Positions 20,480 to 30,687 of a DNA stretch of 63,088 bases are shown here, in pieces. The stretch spans positions 388,054 to 451,141 of the forward strand of contig JAMPAN010000001.1 in assembly GCA_023667225.1 (NCBI GenBank). The letters are read 5' to 3'. Position 1 is the first letter of the stretch. Every line of letters starts with the position of its first letter. This DNA comes from Oxalobacter formigenes (lineage in GTDB: Bacteria; Pseudomonadota; Gammaproteobacteria; Burkholderiales; Burkholderiaceae_D). The notes below the pieces were generated by a model. That model was not told the DNA's origin and did not search any database. It worked only from the letters and a program-made list of their open reading frames with translations. Made by a program: the position numbers and the translations under genes.

Positions 20480-21381
20480 CAGAGGATAAAACAGGCCCGG
20501 AGGATTTTCGCTGCGGTTATATTGCGATTATCGGCCGCCCCAATGTGGGCAAATCGACTTTGATGAATGAGCTGATCGGTGCCAAGGTCAGCATTACTTC
20601 CAATAAGGCGCAGACAACCCGGCACCGGATTATGGGTATCCAGACTGATGAGGATACCCAATATATTTATATTGATACGCCGGGGTTCCAGACGCGCCAT
20701 AACAATGCGTTAAACAGGAATCTCAACAGAACGGTCAGTCAGACGCTGCAATCGGCTCATGTGATTCTGTTTCTGGTTGAGGCAGGTGTTTTTGGCGAGG
20801 CAGATGCGCAGGTGCTTGACCTGATTCCCAAGGAGGTGCCTGCTGTTTTGGTGATCAGCAAAACTGATCGCGTGAAAGACAAGGCGGCGCTTTTTGCTTT
20901 TGCCGAAACGGTGACGGCGCGGCATGTTTTCAGTGCGGTGGTGCCGGTATCGGCGCGAAAGCGTTTCCAGCTGGCGGAGCTTGAGAGGGAGATACGCCAG
21001 CTTTTGCCTTATGGCGAGCCGGTTTTTGAAGCGGATGATGTGACTGACCGCAGTGAACGCTTTATGGCAGCGGAAATTGTGCGTGAAAAAATATTCCGTT
21101 TCTGTGGGGATGAGCTGCCTTATACCAGCACGGTAGTGATTGAGCAGTTTGAGCGAAAGGACAGGCTTCGCCGGATTTTTGCCGCTATTTTGGTCGAGCG
21201 CAGCGCCCACCGCGCCATGATGATAGGCTATAAGGGAGAACGCTTAAAGGAGATGTCAACGGAAGCCAGGATGGACATGGAAAAGATGTTTGGCGTGCCG
21301 GTTTATCTTGAAATTTGGGTGAAGGTCAAATCCGGCTGGGCAGATAATGAGGCCGGTTTGCGGGCCTATGGTTACGAATGA
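20476..21381 (+). CDS. era: GTPase Era
   Basis: Era is an essential GTPase that binds the 3' end of 16S rRNA and helps 30S subunit maturation. The 301 aa product has G1 GRPNVGKST, the G3 region DTPGFQ and G4 KTDR. A C-terminal KH domain ([20 protein letters not shown]) is present. ATG 20476 overlaps the rnc stop (ATGA); the longer open frame back to 20284 lies inside rnc and is not used. The stop overlaps the possible recO start in the same way. Confidence 0.96.
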   Translation: MTEDKTGPEDFRCGYIAIIGRPNVGKSTLMNELIGAKVSITSNKAQTTRHRIMGIQTDEDTQYIYIDTPGFQTRHNNALNRNLNRTVSQTLQSAHVILFLVEAGVFGEADAQVLDLIPKEVPAVLVISKTDRVKDKAALFAFAETVTARHVFSAVVPVSARKRFQLAELEREIRQLLPYGEPVFEADDVTDRSERFMAAEIVREKIFRFCGDELPYTSTVVIEQFERKDRLRRIFAAILVERSAHRAMMIGYKGERLKEMSTEARMDMEKMFGVPVYLEIWVKVKSGWADNEAGLRAYGYE

Positions 21382-22253
21382 GTCTGGAAAGGGCTTTCTG
21401 CGGGGTTGATGGTATGGGCAGCGAAAACGGCAGCGTTTGCCGGTTTGTTGAGCCTGCTTTGGATTGCCCGGCAGAAACAGAAGCCGGGGCGGCGGAAAAA
21501 GGAAAAATGCGCCAGCAGGTTCCTGCCAGGCGTGCTATGCCAGAGAACCGCGTGCATGAGCAGCCAGGGTTTATTCTCCATAGCCACTTTTACAAGGAAA
21601 GCAGCCTGATTGTCGAGGTGTTTTCACGTGACCATGGCAGGGTGGCGCTGATTGCAAAGGGGGCTAAAAGGCCGCATTCCCGTCTAAGGGGGGTGTTGCA
21701 GACTTTTCAGCCGCTTTCGCTTGGCTGGAGCGGCCGCGCGGAGCTGCGCAATCTGATATCTGCCGAATGGGTGGGCGGTATGGTGCCGCTGGAGAGTTCG
21801 GCGCTGCTTTACGGTTTTTATCTGAATGAGCTGCTGTTAAAGCTGACGGCGCGTGAAGACCCGCATCCTGGGTTGTTTGATCATTATGTGACGGCGCTGA
21901 CACGGCTGGCGCATACCGAATCGGCCCAGATTGTTTTGCGGCAGTTTGAATTGGCTGTTTTAAAGGAAACCGGGGTGGCGGCTGATTTTTCCATCAGCAC
22001 GCATGATGGCTGCCTGGTTGACCCGGAGGGGATTTATGTTGTTGATCCGGAGGGAGGTACCCGCCCGGCGAGGATGGAGGATACCGCGCCTCGTGTAGCT
22101 GGAAAAACCCTGCTGGATATGGCCAGAGGGGATTATGCCGATCCAATGACGCAGGCGCAAAGCAAGTTGCTGATGCGTTCGCTTTTGGCGCATCATCTGA
22201 ACGGCGCGCAGATACAGACGAGGCAAATCCTGATTGATCTGATGCAGTTGTAG
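21378..22253 (+). CDS. recO: DNA repair protein RecO
   Basis: RecO works with RecR (and RecF) to load RecA on SSB-coated single-stranded DNA. The conserved OB-fold N-terminus ([38 protein letters not shown]) begins only at residue 62. The 291 aa form from the ATGA overlap with era therefore carries a long acidic/Ala-Gly N-terminal extension. Such extensions occur in other Burkholderiales. ATG 21507, behind AAAAAGGA, would give a 248 aa protein of usual length. The identity is firm, the start is not. Confidence 0.88.
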   Translation: MSLERAFCGVDGMGSENGSVCRFVEPALDCPAETEAGAAEKGKMRQQVPARRAMPENRVHEQPGFILHSHFYKESSLIVEVFSRDHGRVALIAKGAKRPHSRLRGVLQTFQPLSLGWSGRAELRNLISAEWVGGMVPLESSALLYGFYLNELLLKLTAREDPHPGLFDHYVTALTRLAHTESAQIVLRQFELAVLKETGVAADFSISTHDGCLVDPEGIYVVDPEGGTRPARMEDTAPRVAGKTLLDMARGDYADPMTQAQSKLLMRSLLAHHLNGAQIQTRQILIDLMQL

Positions 22254-22262
22254 GACTGGAAT

Positions 22263-23045
22263 ATGGGAAGTTTGCAAAAACAGGCTGGCCCGGCCATTGA
22301 ACTGGGCGTGAATATTGATCATGTGGCGACGCTGCGCAATGCCAGAGGTACGGTTTATCCTGATCCGGTGCGGGCGGCGCTTTTGGCCGAGGCGGCGGGG
22401 GCCGATGGGATTACGCTGCATTTGCGGGAAGACCGCCGCCATATCCGGGATGCCGATGTCCGGGCGATTCGTCCCCTGCTCAAGACGCGCATGAATCTGG
22501 AATCTGCCGTTACCGGCGAGATGATTGATTTTGCCTGTTCGATTAAACCGCAGGATGTTTGCCTGGTTCCAGAGCGCAGGGAGGAGCTGACAACGGAAGG
22601 CGGGCTGGATGTGGTGCAGTATTTCGACCGGGTAAAGGAGGCGGTTGGCCGGTTGCAGGATGCGCAGATTTGCGTCAGTCTTTTTATTGACCCTGAAAAG
22701 GAGCAGATTTTGGCGGCAAAAGAGACCGGCGCGACGGTGGTAGAGCTGCATACGGGGGCTTATGCCGATGCGGCGGATGAAAAAGGCCGGCTGAGGGAGC
22801 TGGAACGGATACGGGACGGTGTGGCAGAAGGGAAGTGCGCCGGGCTTAAGGTTAATGCCGGTCATGGCCTGCATTACAGCAATGTTCAGGATATCGCTGC
22901 CATAAAGGATATTGCCGAGTTGAATATTGGCCATGCGATTGTTGCGCAGGCTATTTTTTCCGGCTGGGAAAGTGCGGTGCGCGAGATGAAGGCGCTGATC
23001 TGGCAGGCGCGCGGTTTTTCCGGTGTGCCGGGAGCGAACGCATGA
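22263..23045 (+). CDS. pdxJ: Pyridoxine 5'-phosphate synthase
   Basis: PdxJ condenses 1-deoxyxylulose 5-phosphate with 3-amino-2-oxopropyl phosphate to form pyridoxine 5'-phosphate, the last ring-forming step of vitamin B6 synthesis. The 260 aa protein has the family motifs [44 protein letters not shown] and NAGHGL. It starts ten bases after recO. The stop overlaps the acpS start, the arrangement known from E. coli pdxJ-acpS. Confidence 0.96.
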   Translation: MGSLQKQAGPAIELGVNIDHVATLRNARGTVYPDPVRAALLAEAAGADGITLHLREDRRHIRDADVRAIRPLLKTRMNLESAVTGEMIDFACSIKPQDVCLVPERREELTTEGGLDVVQYFDRVKEAVGRLQDAQICVSLFIDPEKEQILAAKETGATVVELHTGAYADAADEKGRLRELERIRDGVAEGKCAGLKVNAGHGLHYSNVQDIAAIKDIAELNIGHAIVAQAIFSGWESAVREMKALIWQARGFSGVPGANA

Positions 23046-23455
23046 TTTACGGGATTGGCACGGACATTCTTCAGATTGCGCGCCTTAAGGCGGCGCTTGA
23101 GCGCCGGGGAGACCGCCTTGCGGAAAAGATTTTGGGGCCGGATGAAATGGTGCGCTACCGGCACCGGAAATCCCGGGTGGAAGTGCGCGGCCTGCGTTAT
23201 CTGGCTACCCGTTTCGCGGCCAAGGAGGCGTTTTCCAAAGCGATTGGGCTGGGTATGCGGATGCCGATGACCTGGCGGGCCATGCAGACGCTTAATGCTC
23301 CCGGCGGCAAACCTGTTGTGGTAACCAGTGGAAGACTGAAGGAATATATGGATGAAAAACGGCTGATTGCACAGGTTTCGATTTCTGATGAAACGGAATA
23401 TGCGGTTGCTTTTGTGATTGTTGAACAGTGCGAGAATAATTCTGATGGCGATTGA
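23042..23455 (+). CDS. acpS: Holo-[acyl-carrier-protein] synthase
   Basis: AcpS transfers the 4'-phosphopantetheine arm from CoA to acyl carrier protein. The 137 aa product has the two phosphopantetheinyl transferase motifs, [12 protein letters not shown] near the start with the metal-binding Asp, and [13 protein letters not shown] near residue 58 with the catalytic Glu. ATG 23042 overlaps the pdxJ stop (ATGA). Its 3' end overlaps the likely nagZ start. Confidence 0.95.
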   Translation: MIYGIGTDILQIARLKAALERRGDRLAEKILGPDEMVRYRHRKSRVEVRGLRYLATRFAAKEAFSKAIGLGMRMPMTWRAMQTLNAPGGKPVVVTSGRLKEYMDEKRLIAQVSISDETEYAVAFVIVEQCENNSDGD

Positions 23456-24539
23456 AACGATGACTATGCAGCAACATCCCTGTGCCGCTGACCCGGTTTA
23501 TCAGCCCGGCCCTGTGATGCTGGATGTGGCAGGACTTGTTTTGAATGATGAGGATATCCGCCGTATCCGTCATCCGCTGACAGGCGGGGTAATTTTGTTT
23601 TCGCGCAATTTCAGCGACAGGGCGCAGCTGACGGCGCTGACGCAGGCTATTCGTGCGGTGCGCCATGATGTGCTGATTGCGGTTGACCATGAAGGCGGCC
23701 GTGTACAGCGTTTTCGCAGCGACGGGTTTACGCTGCTGCTTCCCATGCGCCGCCTGGGACAGCTTTGGGATGACAATCCTGTGATGGCTTGCAAGACGGC
23801 GACGGCAACGGGGTATGTGCTGGCAAGCGAATTGCGTGCCTGTGGTGTGGATTTTTCTTTTACACCGGTGCTGGATCTGGACTACGGCGAATCTGCCGTT
23901 ATTGGCAACCGGGCTTTTCACCATGATCCGCAGGCGGTTGCCCAGCTGGCGCAAAGCATAAATTATGGTCTGGCTTTGGCTGGTATGGCCAATTGCGGCA
24001 AGCATTTCCCCGGTCACGGTTTTGTGAGTGCGGATTCGCATCATGCTATTCCGGTTGATAACCGGAGCCTGGATGAGATTATGGAAAAGGATGCCGCTCC
24101 TTATTTCTGGATGAGCACAGGACTGGCCGGTGTAATGCCTGCCCATGTGATTTATCCGAAGGTGGATGCCAAACCGGCAGGATTTTCGGCCAGGTGGCTT
24201 TCGATTCTTCGGGAACAGCTTCGGTTTGACGGGGTGATTTTCAGTGATGATCTCAGCATGGAGGGTGCGCGCGCGGTTGGCAGTGTGGTGGAAAGCGCCA
24301 GGATGGCGCTGGATGCCGGGTGCGATATGGTTCTGATTTGCAATTCGCCTGACAAGGCTGACGAGGTGTTGGCAGGGCTGAATTATCCGCTTGACGAGAC
24401 TGCCATTTGTTCACGGGAGCGGCTGGTTCGCCTTTTTCCTGCCAGGCCGGCTCCCGGCTGGGATGCGCTTCAGAAAGAAGCGCAGTATTGCCATGCTCTT
24501 GAAACGGTGCTGGCGGCAGGAACAGAACAAAAGGCATGA
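23445..24539 (+). CDS. nagZ: Beta-N-acetylhexosaminidase (muropeptide recycling)
   Basis: NagZ is the cytoplasmic glycoside hydrolase family 3 enzyme that removes GlcNAc from anhydro-muropeptides during cell-wall recycling. The 364 aa product has [12 protein letters not shown] near the N-terminus and the catalytic loop motif [15 protein letters not shown]. The nucleophile region [12 protein letters not shown] follows. Candidate starts are ATG 23445 (overlapping acpS), 23460 and 23466; none has a strong ribosome site. The stop overlaps the uvrC start. Confidence 0.93.
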   Translation: MAIETMTMQQHPCAADPVYQPGPVMLDVAGLVLNDEDIRRIRHPLTGGVILFSRNFSDRAQLTALTQAIRAVRHDVLIAVDHEGGRVQRFRSDGFTLLLPMRRLGQLWDDNPVMACKTATATGYVLASELRACGVDFSFTPVLDLDYGESAVIGNRAFHHDPQAVAQLAQSINYGLALAGMANCGKHFPGHGFVSADSHHAIPVDNRSLDEIMEKDAAPYFWMSTGLAGVMPAHVIYPKVDAKPAGFSARWLSILREQLRFDGVIFSDDLSMEGARAVGSVVESARMALDAGCDMVLICNSPDKADEVLAGLNYPLDETAICSRERLVRLFPARPAPGWDALQKEAQYCHALETVLAAGTEQKA

Positions 24540-26392
24540 CAGAGAACGCCGGGGCTGATACACGCCGGGATTTGTTGAGGACGGTTCGGAAACTCCCCAA
24601 TTTGCCAGGGGTGTATCGTTATTTCGATGCCAAAGGCAGGGTGCTTTACGTTGGCAAGGCGCGGGATTTGAAAAAGCGGGTGAGCAGTTATTTCCGTCAG
24701 ACAGCGCTTTCTCCCCGTATCAGGATGATGGTTGAGCAGATTGCGCGGCTGGAAACGACGGTTACCCGCAGCGAGGCAGAGGCGCTGATTCTGGAAAATA
24801 ACCTTATTAAATCTCTCCAGCCCCGCTATAACATTCTTTTTCGGGATGACAAGTCTTATCCTTATCTCAAGATTACGAATGAGGATTATGCCCGGATGGT
24901 TTATTACCGCGGCGCTGTTGACAAGAAAAACCAGTACTTTGGCCCTTTTCCCAATGCCTGGGCTGTTCGCGAATCCATTGAGGTGCTCCAGAAGGTGTTT
25001 GGCTTGCGTACCTGTGAAAACAGCGTGTTTGCCAACAGAACCCGGCCTTGCCTTTTGTACCAGATCAAGCGTTGCAGCGGCAGTTGTGTGAAACTGGTGA
25101 GCGAAGCGGATTACCGGCGGGATGTGGAGAATGCCGCCCGGTTCCTGCGGGGGGAGCAAAGCGATATACTCCGGGAGCTGGAAAAACGGATGCTGGATTT
25201 TGCCGAAAAACTGGAGTTTGAGGAAGCGGCGGCTGTGCGCAACCAGATTGCCGCGCTTTCCAAGGTGCTTCACCAGCAGAGTATGGATGCCGGCAGTGAT
25301 GCGGATGTGGATGTGATTGCGGTGGCGGTGCAGGGCGGCCGCGCCTGTGTGAATCTGGCAATGGTCAGGGGAGGCCGCCATCTTGGAGACCATGCCGTTT
25401 TTCCTTCCAATCTGGATGAGGCGATAAGGCATGATGGTGAAACGGCAGAATCCCAGGTTCTCAAGGCGTTTCTTGCGCAGCATTATATTAACAAGCCGAT
25501 TCCGCGCACGCTGATTTCCCATGTGGAGATGGATGAACCGGAGTTGATGCAGGTGCTGATGGCGCAGTGCGGCCACGGTATTCATCTGGTGTTTCAGCCG
25601 CAGGGGGTGCGCCGCCAGTGGCTTGATATGGCGCAAAAGGGGGCGGAAATTGCCCTGGAACGTGTGCTGAATCAGGATAATGCCCAGTTGCAGCGGGTGG
25701 AGGATTTGCTGAAAGAGGCCGGGATTGATGTGCCGGATCCGGATGCCGTGCGGATTGAGGCTTTTGATATCAGCCATACCCAGGGGGAGGCCGCTTTGGC
25801 TTCCTGTGTGGTTTTCCAGCACCATGTTATGCAAAACGGCGAGTACAGGCGGTATAACATCAGCGATATTATGCCTGGCGATGATTATGCCGCCATGCGG
25901 CAGGTGCTTGTGCGGCGCTATGAAAAGCTGGCCGGCAGTGAAAATAAAATGCCGGATATTGTGCTGATTGACGGCGGCAAAGGGCAGGTTGAGGCTGCGC
26001 GCCAGGTTTTTGCCGAGCTGGGGCATAATATTTCGCTCCTGATAGGGGTGGCAAAGGGCGAAGGCAGGAAAGTTGGCCTGGAGACGCTTGTTTTTGCCGA
26101 TGGACGTCCCCCGAAAGAGCTTGGCAAGGAATCGGCTGCGCTTATGCTGGTGGCGCAGATACGGGATGAGGCGCACCGGTTTGCCATTACCGGTATGCGT
26201 GCAAAAAGGGACAAGAAGCGGCAAACTTCCCGCCTTGAGGAGATAGAAGGCGTTGGCGCAAAACGCCGCCAGAAATTGCTGGCGCGCTTTGGCAGCCTGC
26301 GGGCGGTTGCTGATGCCAGCGTAGAGGATTTGATGAGTGTGGACGGGATTTCCCGCAGGCTGGCACAGCAAATATATAATCAATTACACTAA
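24536..26392 (+). CDS. uvrC: Excinuclease ABC subunit C
   Basis: UvrC makes the dual incisions of nucleotide excision repair with UvrB. The 618 aa product has the GIY-YIG 3' nuclease domain ([27 protein letters not shown], residues about 22-48). The Cys cluster region [15 protein letters not shown] and a UVR UvrB-binding motif at about 200-235 come next. The RNase H-like 5' nuclease domain contains [10 protein letters not shown] and IDGGKGQ, and a helix-hairpin-helix pair ends the protein. ATG 24536 overlaps the nagZ stop. Confidence 0.96.
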   Translation: MTENAGADTRRDLLRTVRKLPNLPGVYRYFDAKGRVLYVGKARDLKKRVSSYFRQTALSPRIRMMVEQIARLETTVTRSEAEALILENNLIKSLQPRYNILFRDDKSYPYLKITNEDYARMVYYRGAVDKKNQYFGPFPNAWAVRESIEVLQKVFGLRTCENSVFANRTRPCLLYQIKRCSGSCVKLVSEADYRRDVENAARFLRGEQSDILRELEKRMLDFAEKLEFEEAAAVRNQIAALSKVLHQQSMDAGSDADVDVIAVAVQGGRACVNLAMVRGGRHLGDHAVFPSNLDEAIRHDGETAESQVLKAFLAQHYINKPIPRTLISHVEMDEPELMQVLMAQCGHGIHLVFQPQGVRRQWLDMAQKGAEIALERVLNQDNAQLQRVEDLLKEAGIDVPDPDAVRIEAFDISHTQGEAALASCVVFQHHVMQNGEYRRYNISDIMPGDDYAAMRQVLVRRYEKLAGSENKMPDIVLIDGGKGQVEAARQVFAELGHNISLLIGVAKGEGRKVGLETLVFADGRPPKELGKESAALMLVAQIRDEAHRFAITGMRAKRDKKRQTSRLEEIEGVGAKRRQKLLARFGSLRAVADASVEDLMSVDGISRRLAQQIYNQLH

Positions 26393-26443
26393 CACTAAAA
26401 TTGGGTTATATGGCATAAAATACGGGTTTGGGCAGGCATTGAG

Positions 26444-27055
26444 ATGCAAAGTATTTGCGAAATAGAAAAAAAACGCGTTATTCCATTTAACGTTCCTATT
26501 TTCCTGACATGGCTGAGGATGGCCATGATACCCCTTGTTGTCGGCATTTTTTTCCTGCCGGAGGGGTGGTTGTCTTCTGATCTGCAAAATCTGGGCGCTG
26601 CCATTATTTTTATCATTGCTTCCATTACAGACTGGTTTGACGGTTATCTTGCCCGGCGCTGGAACCAGACTTCTGCCTTTGGTGCTTTTCTTGATCCTGT
26701 TGCTGACAAGCTGATGGTGGCGGGGGCGCTTTTGGTTCTTGTGCAGCTGGGACGGGTTCATGCCATTCTCGGCTTTATTATTATCGGGCGGGAAATTGCC
26801 ATTTCTGCCTTGCGTGAATGGATGGCCGGGATTGGGGAATCCCAATCGGTTGCGGTGAGTTCTATCGGCAAAATCAAGACAACTGCGCAGATGATTGCCA
26901 TTCCCATGCTCCTGTACTATGACCGTTTGCTGAATATGCTGGATACCCGGCTTATCGGCAGCTGGCTCTTGGTTGTGGCCGCAACGCTGACGATTCTTTC
27001 CATGCTTTATTATCTGAAAAAAGCATGGCCGCTGATGAAAGAAAAAGACAGCTAG
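26444..27055 (+). CDS. pgsA: CDP-diacylglycerol-glycerol-3-phosphate 3-phosphatidyltransferase
   Basis: PgsA makes phosphatidylglycerophosphate, the precursor of phosphatidylglycerol and cardiolipin. The 203 aa membrane protein starts with a short polar extension before IPFNVPIFLTWLRM. It carries the CDP-alcohol phosphatidyltransferase signature DWFDGYLARRW...GAFLDPVADK with all the acidic residues. Four to five hydrophobic helices follow. uvrC-pgsA followed by tRNA-Gly and tRNA-Cys is the arrangement known in E. coli as well. Confidence 0.95.
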   Translation: MQSICEIEKKRVIPFNVPIFLTWLRMAMIPLVVGIFFLPEGWLSSDLQNLGAAIIFIIASITDWFDGYLARRWNQTSAFGAFLDPVADKLMVAGALLVLVQLGRVHAILGFIIIGREIAISALREWMAGIGESQSVAVSSIGKIKTTAQMIAIPMLLYYDRLLNMLDTRLIGSWLLVVAATLTILSMLYYLKKAWPLMKEKDS

Positions 27056-27068
27056 CGTTGCAATGGTC

Positions 27069-27096
27069 TTGACAAGCAATAGCCAGATGTTACAAT
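27069..27096 (+). promoter_or_regulatory. Promoter of the tRNA-Gly/Gly/Cys cluster
   Basis: A perfect -35 TTGACA (27069-27074) lies 16 bases before TACAAT (27091-27096), a five-of-six -10 box. The predicted start is near 27103, ten bases before the first tRNA. It lies just after pgsA. Confidence 0.7.
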
Positions 27097-27112
27097 ACCT
27101 GCCTTTACTGTT

Positions 27113-27188
27113 GCGGGAGTAGCTCAGTTGGTAGAGCGCAACCTTGCCAAGGTTGAGGTCGAGGGTTCGAGACCCTTCTCCCGCTCCA
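27113..27188 (+). tRNA. tRNA-Gly (GCC)
   Basis: This is a 76-base cloverleaf with acceptor GCGGGAG/CTCCCGC, discriminator T, and an encoded CCA. The anticodon loop CTTGCCAAG gives anticodon GCC. The D arm (GCTCAGTTGGTAGAGC) and T arm (GAGGGTTCGAGACCCTTC) are intact. It is identical to the copy at 27250. Confidence 0.97.
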
Positions 27189-27249
27189 GCATCAGTGCCT
27201 TTTCAACGTTTGAACTGGCAGAACCGGAGATTTCCGGGTCGGCCATTAT

Positions 27250-27325
27250 GCGGGAGTAGCTCAGTTGGTAGAGCGCAACCTTGCCAAGGTTGAGGTCGAG
27301 GGTTCGAGACCCTTCTCCCGCTCCA
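27250..27325 (+). tRNA. tRNA-Gly (GCC), second copy
   Basis: This copy matches the tRNA-Gly at 27113 base for base over 76 bases, separated by 61 bases of unrelated spacer. Anticodon GCC, encoded CCA. It is probably cotranscribed with the first copy and with tRNA-Cys. Confidence 0.97.
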
Positions 27326-27337
27326 ACGATCTTCAAA

Positions 27338-27411
27338 GGCTGGGTAGCAAAGTGGTTATGCCGCGGCCTGCAAAGCCGTTTACGTCGGTTCGATTCCGTC
27401 CCCAGCCTCCA
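27338..27411 (+). tRNA. tRNA-Cys (GCA)
   Basis: This is a 74-base cloverleaf with acceptor GGCTGGG/CCCAGCC, discriminator T and encoded CCA. The anticodon arm CGGCCTGCAAAGCCG gives anticodon GCA. It is the last gene of the tRNA cluster and the left border of an accessory stretch. Confidence 0.96.
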
Positions 27412-27445
27412 TCAACCTGTTTTTTACCGTTCTATAAAGTCCGAT

Positions 27446-27490
27446 AACCCGTGTAAAACCAGGCAGTTACGCGGTTTTTTGTTTTTTTAA
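27446..27490 (+). terminator. Probable terminator of the tRNA cluster
   Basis: AACCCGT pairs imperfectly with ACGCGGTT and is followed by two T runs (TTTTTTG and TTTTTTT). It lies about 40 bases after tRNA-Cys. The stem is weak, so the call is tentative. Confidence 0.4.
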
Positions 27491-28130
27491 CGTCCGGTAA
27501 CGTTCGTTGATACTCCCATAGGTGCTGATATGGCAAAAATCATCCCGCTGCTTACTGATGTTTTGCCACGAAATGCCAGGCTCAAAGAAGAGTCTTGTAA
27601 GCTGGCAGACGGGAGGTCTGTATTTGCTGGTCAATATTGACGGGGAGATACAGACACATGAAATACCGCTTTTAAGGAAAACGGCCTTTGACAAATATTC
27701 CGATGTTTTCTTTTGAAAGGGCCGGAAACGGTGTCAGTAAGTAAAAGATATTATTCTGCCAGGTATATGAGGAGGCGGGCAGAAAGCAAGAGTACTGCAA
27801 GTGGCCTCACGGAAGTATGATGAATGGTTTTGAGGTGATTATTTTGTAAACGGTTATTGGCGTGTCAGCAAAGCGGATTTGCCGTGCTGGCAGCTGGAGA
27901 AAATGCCAGGTAAAAATGGAAATACGCTTTCTAGAGAACCGGAATGTTATCTGTTGCCAGATTATTGGGAAGAGCAGGAACACAAGGGTATTGCCGCAAA
28001 AATTACTGCTGTGCGATTTATGGCAGGCTGCCGGAGGGCTGATGCTATAATTTTCCGCTTTCTGTTTTTTCTGGACCGGCGCGGCATGCGCTTTTTCTTT
28101 TTATCCTGCACTCCCAAAAGGACAATGATT
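27491..28130 (+). pseudogene. Intergenic stretch with decayed coding remnants
   Basis: This stretch of about 640 bases has only short frames on either strand. A protein-like frame runs from about 27816 into the DUF2130 gene. It contains YDEWF, an in-frame TGA at 27831-27833 (where a Trp codon would fit), [20 protein letters not shown], and then [20 protein letters not shown]. It stays open without a stop up to the DUF2130 start at 28131. This looks like the eroded end of a gene of unknown family. A separate frame at 27522-27716 (ending DKYSDVFF) may be another fragment. Confidence 0.35.
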
Positions 28131-29432
28131 ATGCATGACATTATTTGCCCGCACTGTAAAAAGGTTTTCAAGGTGGATGAGGCAGGTTATGCGGATATTT
28201 TAAAGCAGGTTCGGGACAGTGATTTTGAAAAGGAGCTGCATGAGCGGCTTGAGCTGGCAGAAAGGGACAAGCAAAGTACCGTCAGGCTGGCGGTGGCCGA
28301 GGCAGTGAGTGCGCTGGAAAAGGAACGCGATGCGCTTTTTCACCAGCTTGGGCAGGCAAAGCGGCAGCAGGAGGATGCTTCCAGGCTGGCGGATGCCAGG
28401 TTTAAAAACGAGCTGCAAAAAATTGCTTCCGCAAAAGAGGCCGAGATTCAGGCGCTGAAGGCAAAGCTGGATGCGGGCAGCATGGCGCAAAGGCTGGCAG
28501 TGGCCGAGGCGGTGAGCGCGGTTGAGAAGGAGCGCGATGAGTTGAAAAGCGGCCTGGAGCTGGCGAGAATTGAAAAAACGCTGGCCGAGAAATCGCTGAA
28601 GGAACGGTATGAGGCCCAGATAAAGGATCGTGATGATGCAATTTTACGCCTTCGGGATATGAAGGCACGGCTTTCAACGAAGATGGTGGGGGAAACGCTT
28701 GAGCAGCATTGCGAGACGGAATTTAACCGGATTCGTGCGACGGCGTTTCCGCGGGCATATTTTGAGAAGGATAATGACGCCCGGAGCGGCAGCAAGGGGG
28801 ATTACATTTTCCGCGATGTGGATGAGGCCGGCACCGAGATTGTCTCGATTATGTTCGAGATGAAAAATGAAAATGACGAGACGGCGACCAAGAAGAAGAA
28901 TGAGGATTTCCTGAAGGAGCTGGATAAAGACCGCATGGAAAAGGGGTGCGAATATGCGGTGCTGGTTTCTTTGCTTGAGCCAAACAGCGAGTTGTATAAC
29001 AGCGGGATTGTGGATGTGTTCCACCGTTATCCGAAGATGTATGTTATTCGTCCGCAGTTTTTTATTCCTATTATTACGCTGCTTCGCAATGCGGCGATGA
29101 ATGCGCTCCAATATAAATCGGAATTGGCGCTGGTGAAGGCGCAGCATATTGATATTGCGAATTTTGAAGCCCAGCTGGAGACGTTCAAGAATGCGTTTTC
29201 AAAAAATTATGGCCTGGCTTCCCGGCATTTCCAAAGGGCGATTGAAGAGATTGACAAATCCATTGACCACTTGCAGAAAACGAAGGATGCCCTGCTTGGC
29301 GCTGACAGAAACCTGCGACTTGCCAATGACAAGGCGCAGGATGTGACGATCAAGAAGCTGACGCGCAACAATCCGACGATGGCGGCCAAGTTTGCCGAGC
29401 TGAAAAACCAGGATGGTTCGGATGTGAAGTGA
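28131..29432 (+). CDS. DUF2130 coiled-coil protein with nuclease-like motif
   Basis: This 433 aa protein belongs to the DUF2130 (COG4487) family of unknown function. It opens with a small CPHC motif ([13 protein letters not shown]), as in half a zinc ribbon. A long charged coiled coil (about 20-180) holds two near repeats of [16 protein letters not shown] globular domain follows with [23 protein letters not shown] and KGDYIFRD...[11 protein letters not shown]. The spaced Asp and E-x-K residues resemble a PD-(D/E)XK nuclease core (inference). ATG 28131 was chosen because AAAAGG lies nine bases upstream; the frame is open much further back, into the remnant region. It is convergent with the COG2958-type gene. 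Confidence 0.8.
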   Translation: MHDIICPHCKKVFKVDEAGYADILKQVRDSDFEKELHERLELAERDKQSTVRLAVAEAVSALEKERDALFHQLGQAKRQQEDASRLADARFKNELQKIASAKEAEIQALKAKLDAGSMAQRLAVAEAVSAVEKERDELKSGLELARIEKTLAEKSLKERYEAQIKDRDDAILRLRDMKARLSTKMVGETLEQHCETEFNRIRATAFPRAYFEKDNDARSGSKGDYIFRDVDEAGTEIVSIMFEMKNENDETATKKKNEDFLKELDKDRMEKGCEYAVLVSLLEPNSELYNSGIVDVFHRYPKMYVIRPQFFIPIITLLRNAAMNALQYKSELALVKAQHIDIANFEAQLETFKNAFSKNYGLASRHFQRAIEEIDKSIDHLQKTKDALLGADRNLRLANDKAQDVTIKKLTRNNPTMAAKFAELKNQDGSDVK

Positions 29433-29435
29433 TAT

Positions 29436-29454
29436 CCTGTCCAATCAGGACAGG
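29436..29454. repeat. Hairpin between convergent genes
   Basis: CCTGTCC (29436-29442) and GGACAGG (29448-29454) form a perfect seven-base stem with a five-base loop. It sits right after the DUF2130 stop. No T run follows on either strand, so terminator function is uncertain. Confidence 0.35.
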
Positions 29455-29482
29455 TTCAGCCTGAACATTATCGGAACCTGCA

Positions 29483-30456
29483 TCAAAACAACAAGTTATC
29501 CAGGCTGGCAGTTGCTGTTTTATTTCGGTCTTTTCTTTTTTCAGGAATATGCCACTCGTGTTTTTTGATTTTTCCTGTTTGGTAGAATTCGGTAACCCGG
29601 TTGATAAATTCTTTGAAATCCGGGTTTTCTGTTGTGATGCGGTTGATCATGTTCCAGTCCAGTTGTTTCTTTTCCATTGCCGGTATCAAAATCTGGCTTT
29701 CGGAAGGATTTTCGCTGTTTAACTGGATGAGGCCGATGTTGTGGCCGCCGCATAAAATACGCAATTCATCCATTGCCCTGCCGTCTATGGTTTGGGCGAC
29801 AAGATAGGAATGGTTGGCCCAGCTGGAGTTGGAAACTGCCTGGAAGAAGTATTCTCTTACGTTTGAGAGGTTGATTTTAATTTTGACTTCAAAAGACCAT
29901 AAGGAGGTTTTGTCAAAGGCGTGTTTGTCTGCACATGTTATAACGTCTTTATCCCAGCCGTCTGAAAGGTTTTTTAGTCCAACGATATCCGGGTGAAGCC
30001 ATTTGCTGCCATTATTTCCTCTTAAATTGGCGGATCGCTTTTCATCAATCCGCCTGGGACAGATGTTAAGTTCGTTATACAGATATTCGCAAAGCAGGGG
30101 ATAGGAATGATGTTCAGGATGTCCGTTTGTTTGGGAGGATTTTTCTGCTTCTCTGATTTCCTGGTCGCCGGATTTTTCCGAGTAATAGTATTTTCTGGGC
30201 CGCTCTGCCGTTATCTTTATGTTGGGCGATAGTTGAAGATACGGTTTTTGCTTGATCCTATTTCTGCCACAAGCTGGTTAAGCAAGGCTCCTTCTGTGTC
30301 AATGGGAATGATGGCGGCCTTGCTTCTTTCTATTTTTGCCAGGCATTCTTCTTTTTTGCTGTCAAAAATATGCAGAGCCAATTGCCGTGCTGTATAAAGC
30401 TGGTTGGGACGGCTTTTGAGAATATCAATGACAGTTTGTCTCAGGTTTAATGCCAT
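29483..30456 (-). pseudogene. HARE-HTH/PD-(D/E)XK protein (COG2958 type), frameshifted
   Basis: Two minus-strand frames form one protein of about 324 aa. The first (from ATG 30456) holds a HARE-type winged helix (LNLRQTVIDILKSRPNQLYTARQLALHIF) and stops at 30217. The second continues from about 30220 with PRKYYYSEKSGDQEI and YPLLCEYLYNELNI. It then reads RRIDEKRSANLRGNNGSKWLHPDIVG, SLWSFEVKIKI and WANHSYLVAQ. HPD...SFEVK is a typical PD-(D/E)XK nuclease motif. Adding one C in the run at 30224-30226 (minus strand CCC) rejoins the frames exactly. The gene is either inactivated or miscalled in that run. A restriction or DNA-damage role is inferred from the domains only. Confidence 0.75.
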
Positions 30457-30687
30457 GTTGTTATTCCAAATGGGGGAGATATGTAAAGGGGGATGGTGCA
30501 GGGAAGGTATTCAATCCGATGTTTTTAGTAAGAAAAGGGCATTGGCCGAATACTGTGGCAGCCTGGAAATGCCGCCTTTGATGCGGGATAGCAACCGGTT
30601 GATAAAAAGGCGGTGAAAGTTTTGTCAGTATAACGCCCCCAAAAGGGATTTTTTGTGGCGGGAGTCTCCAATGCCGGAACCTGTTTT

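Noticed and set aside
24470-26383. 637-codon minus-strand frame opposite uvrC
   Set aside because: It lies fully antisense to a well-conserved gene and has shadow composition.
27338-28130. Integrated element with attachment site in tRNA-Cys
   Set aside because: No integrase gene and no second copy of the tRNA 3' end were found up to 31 kb.
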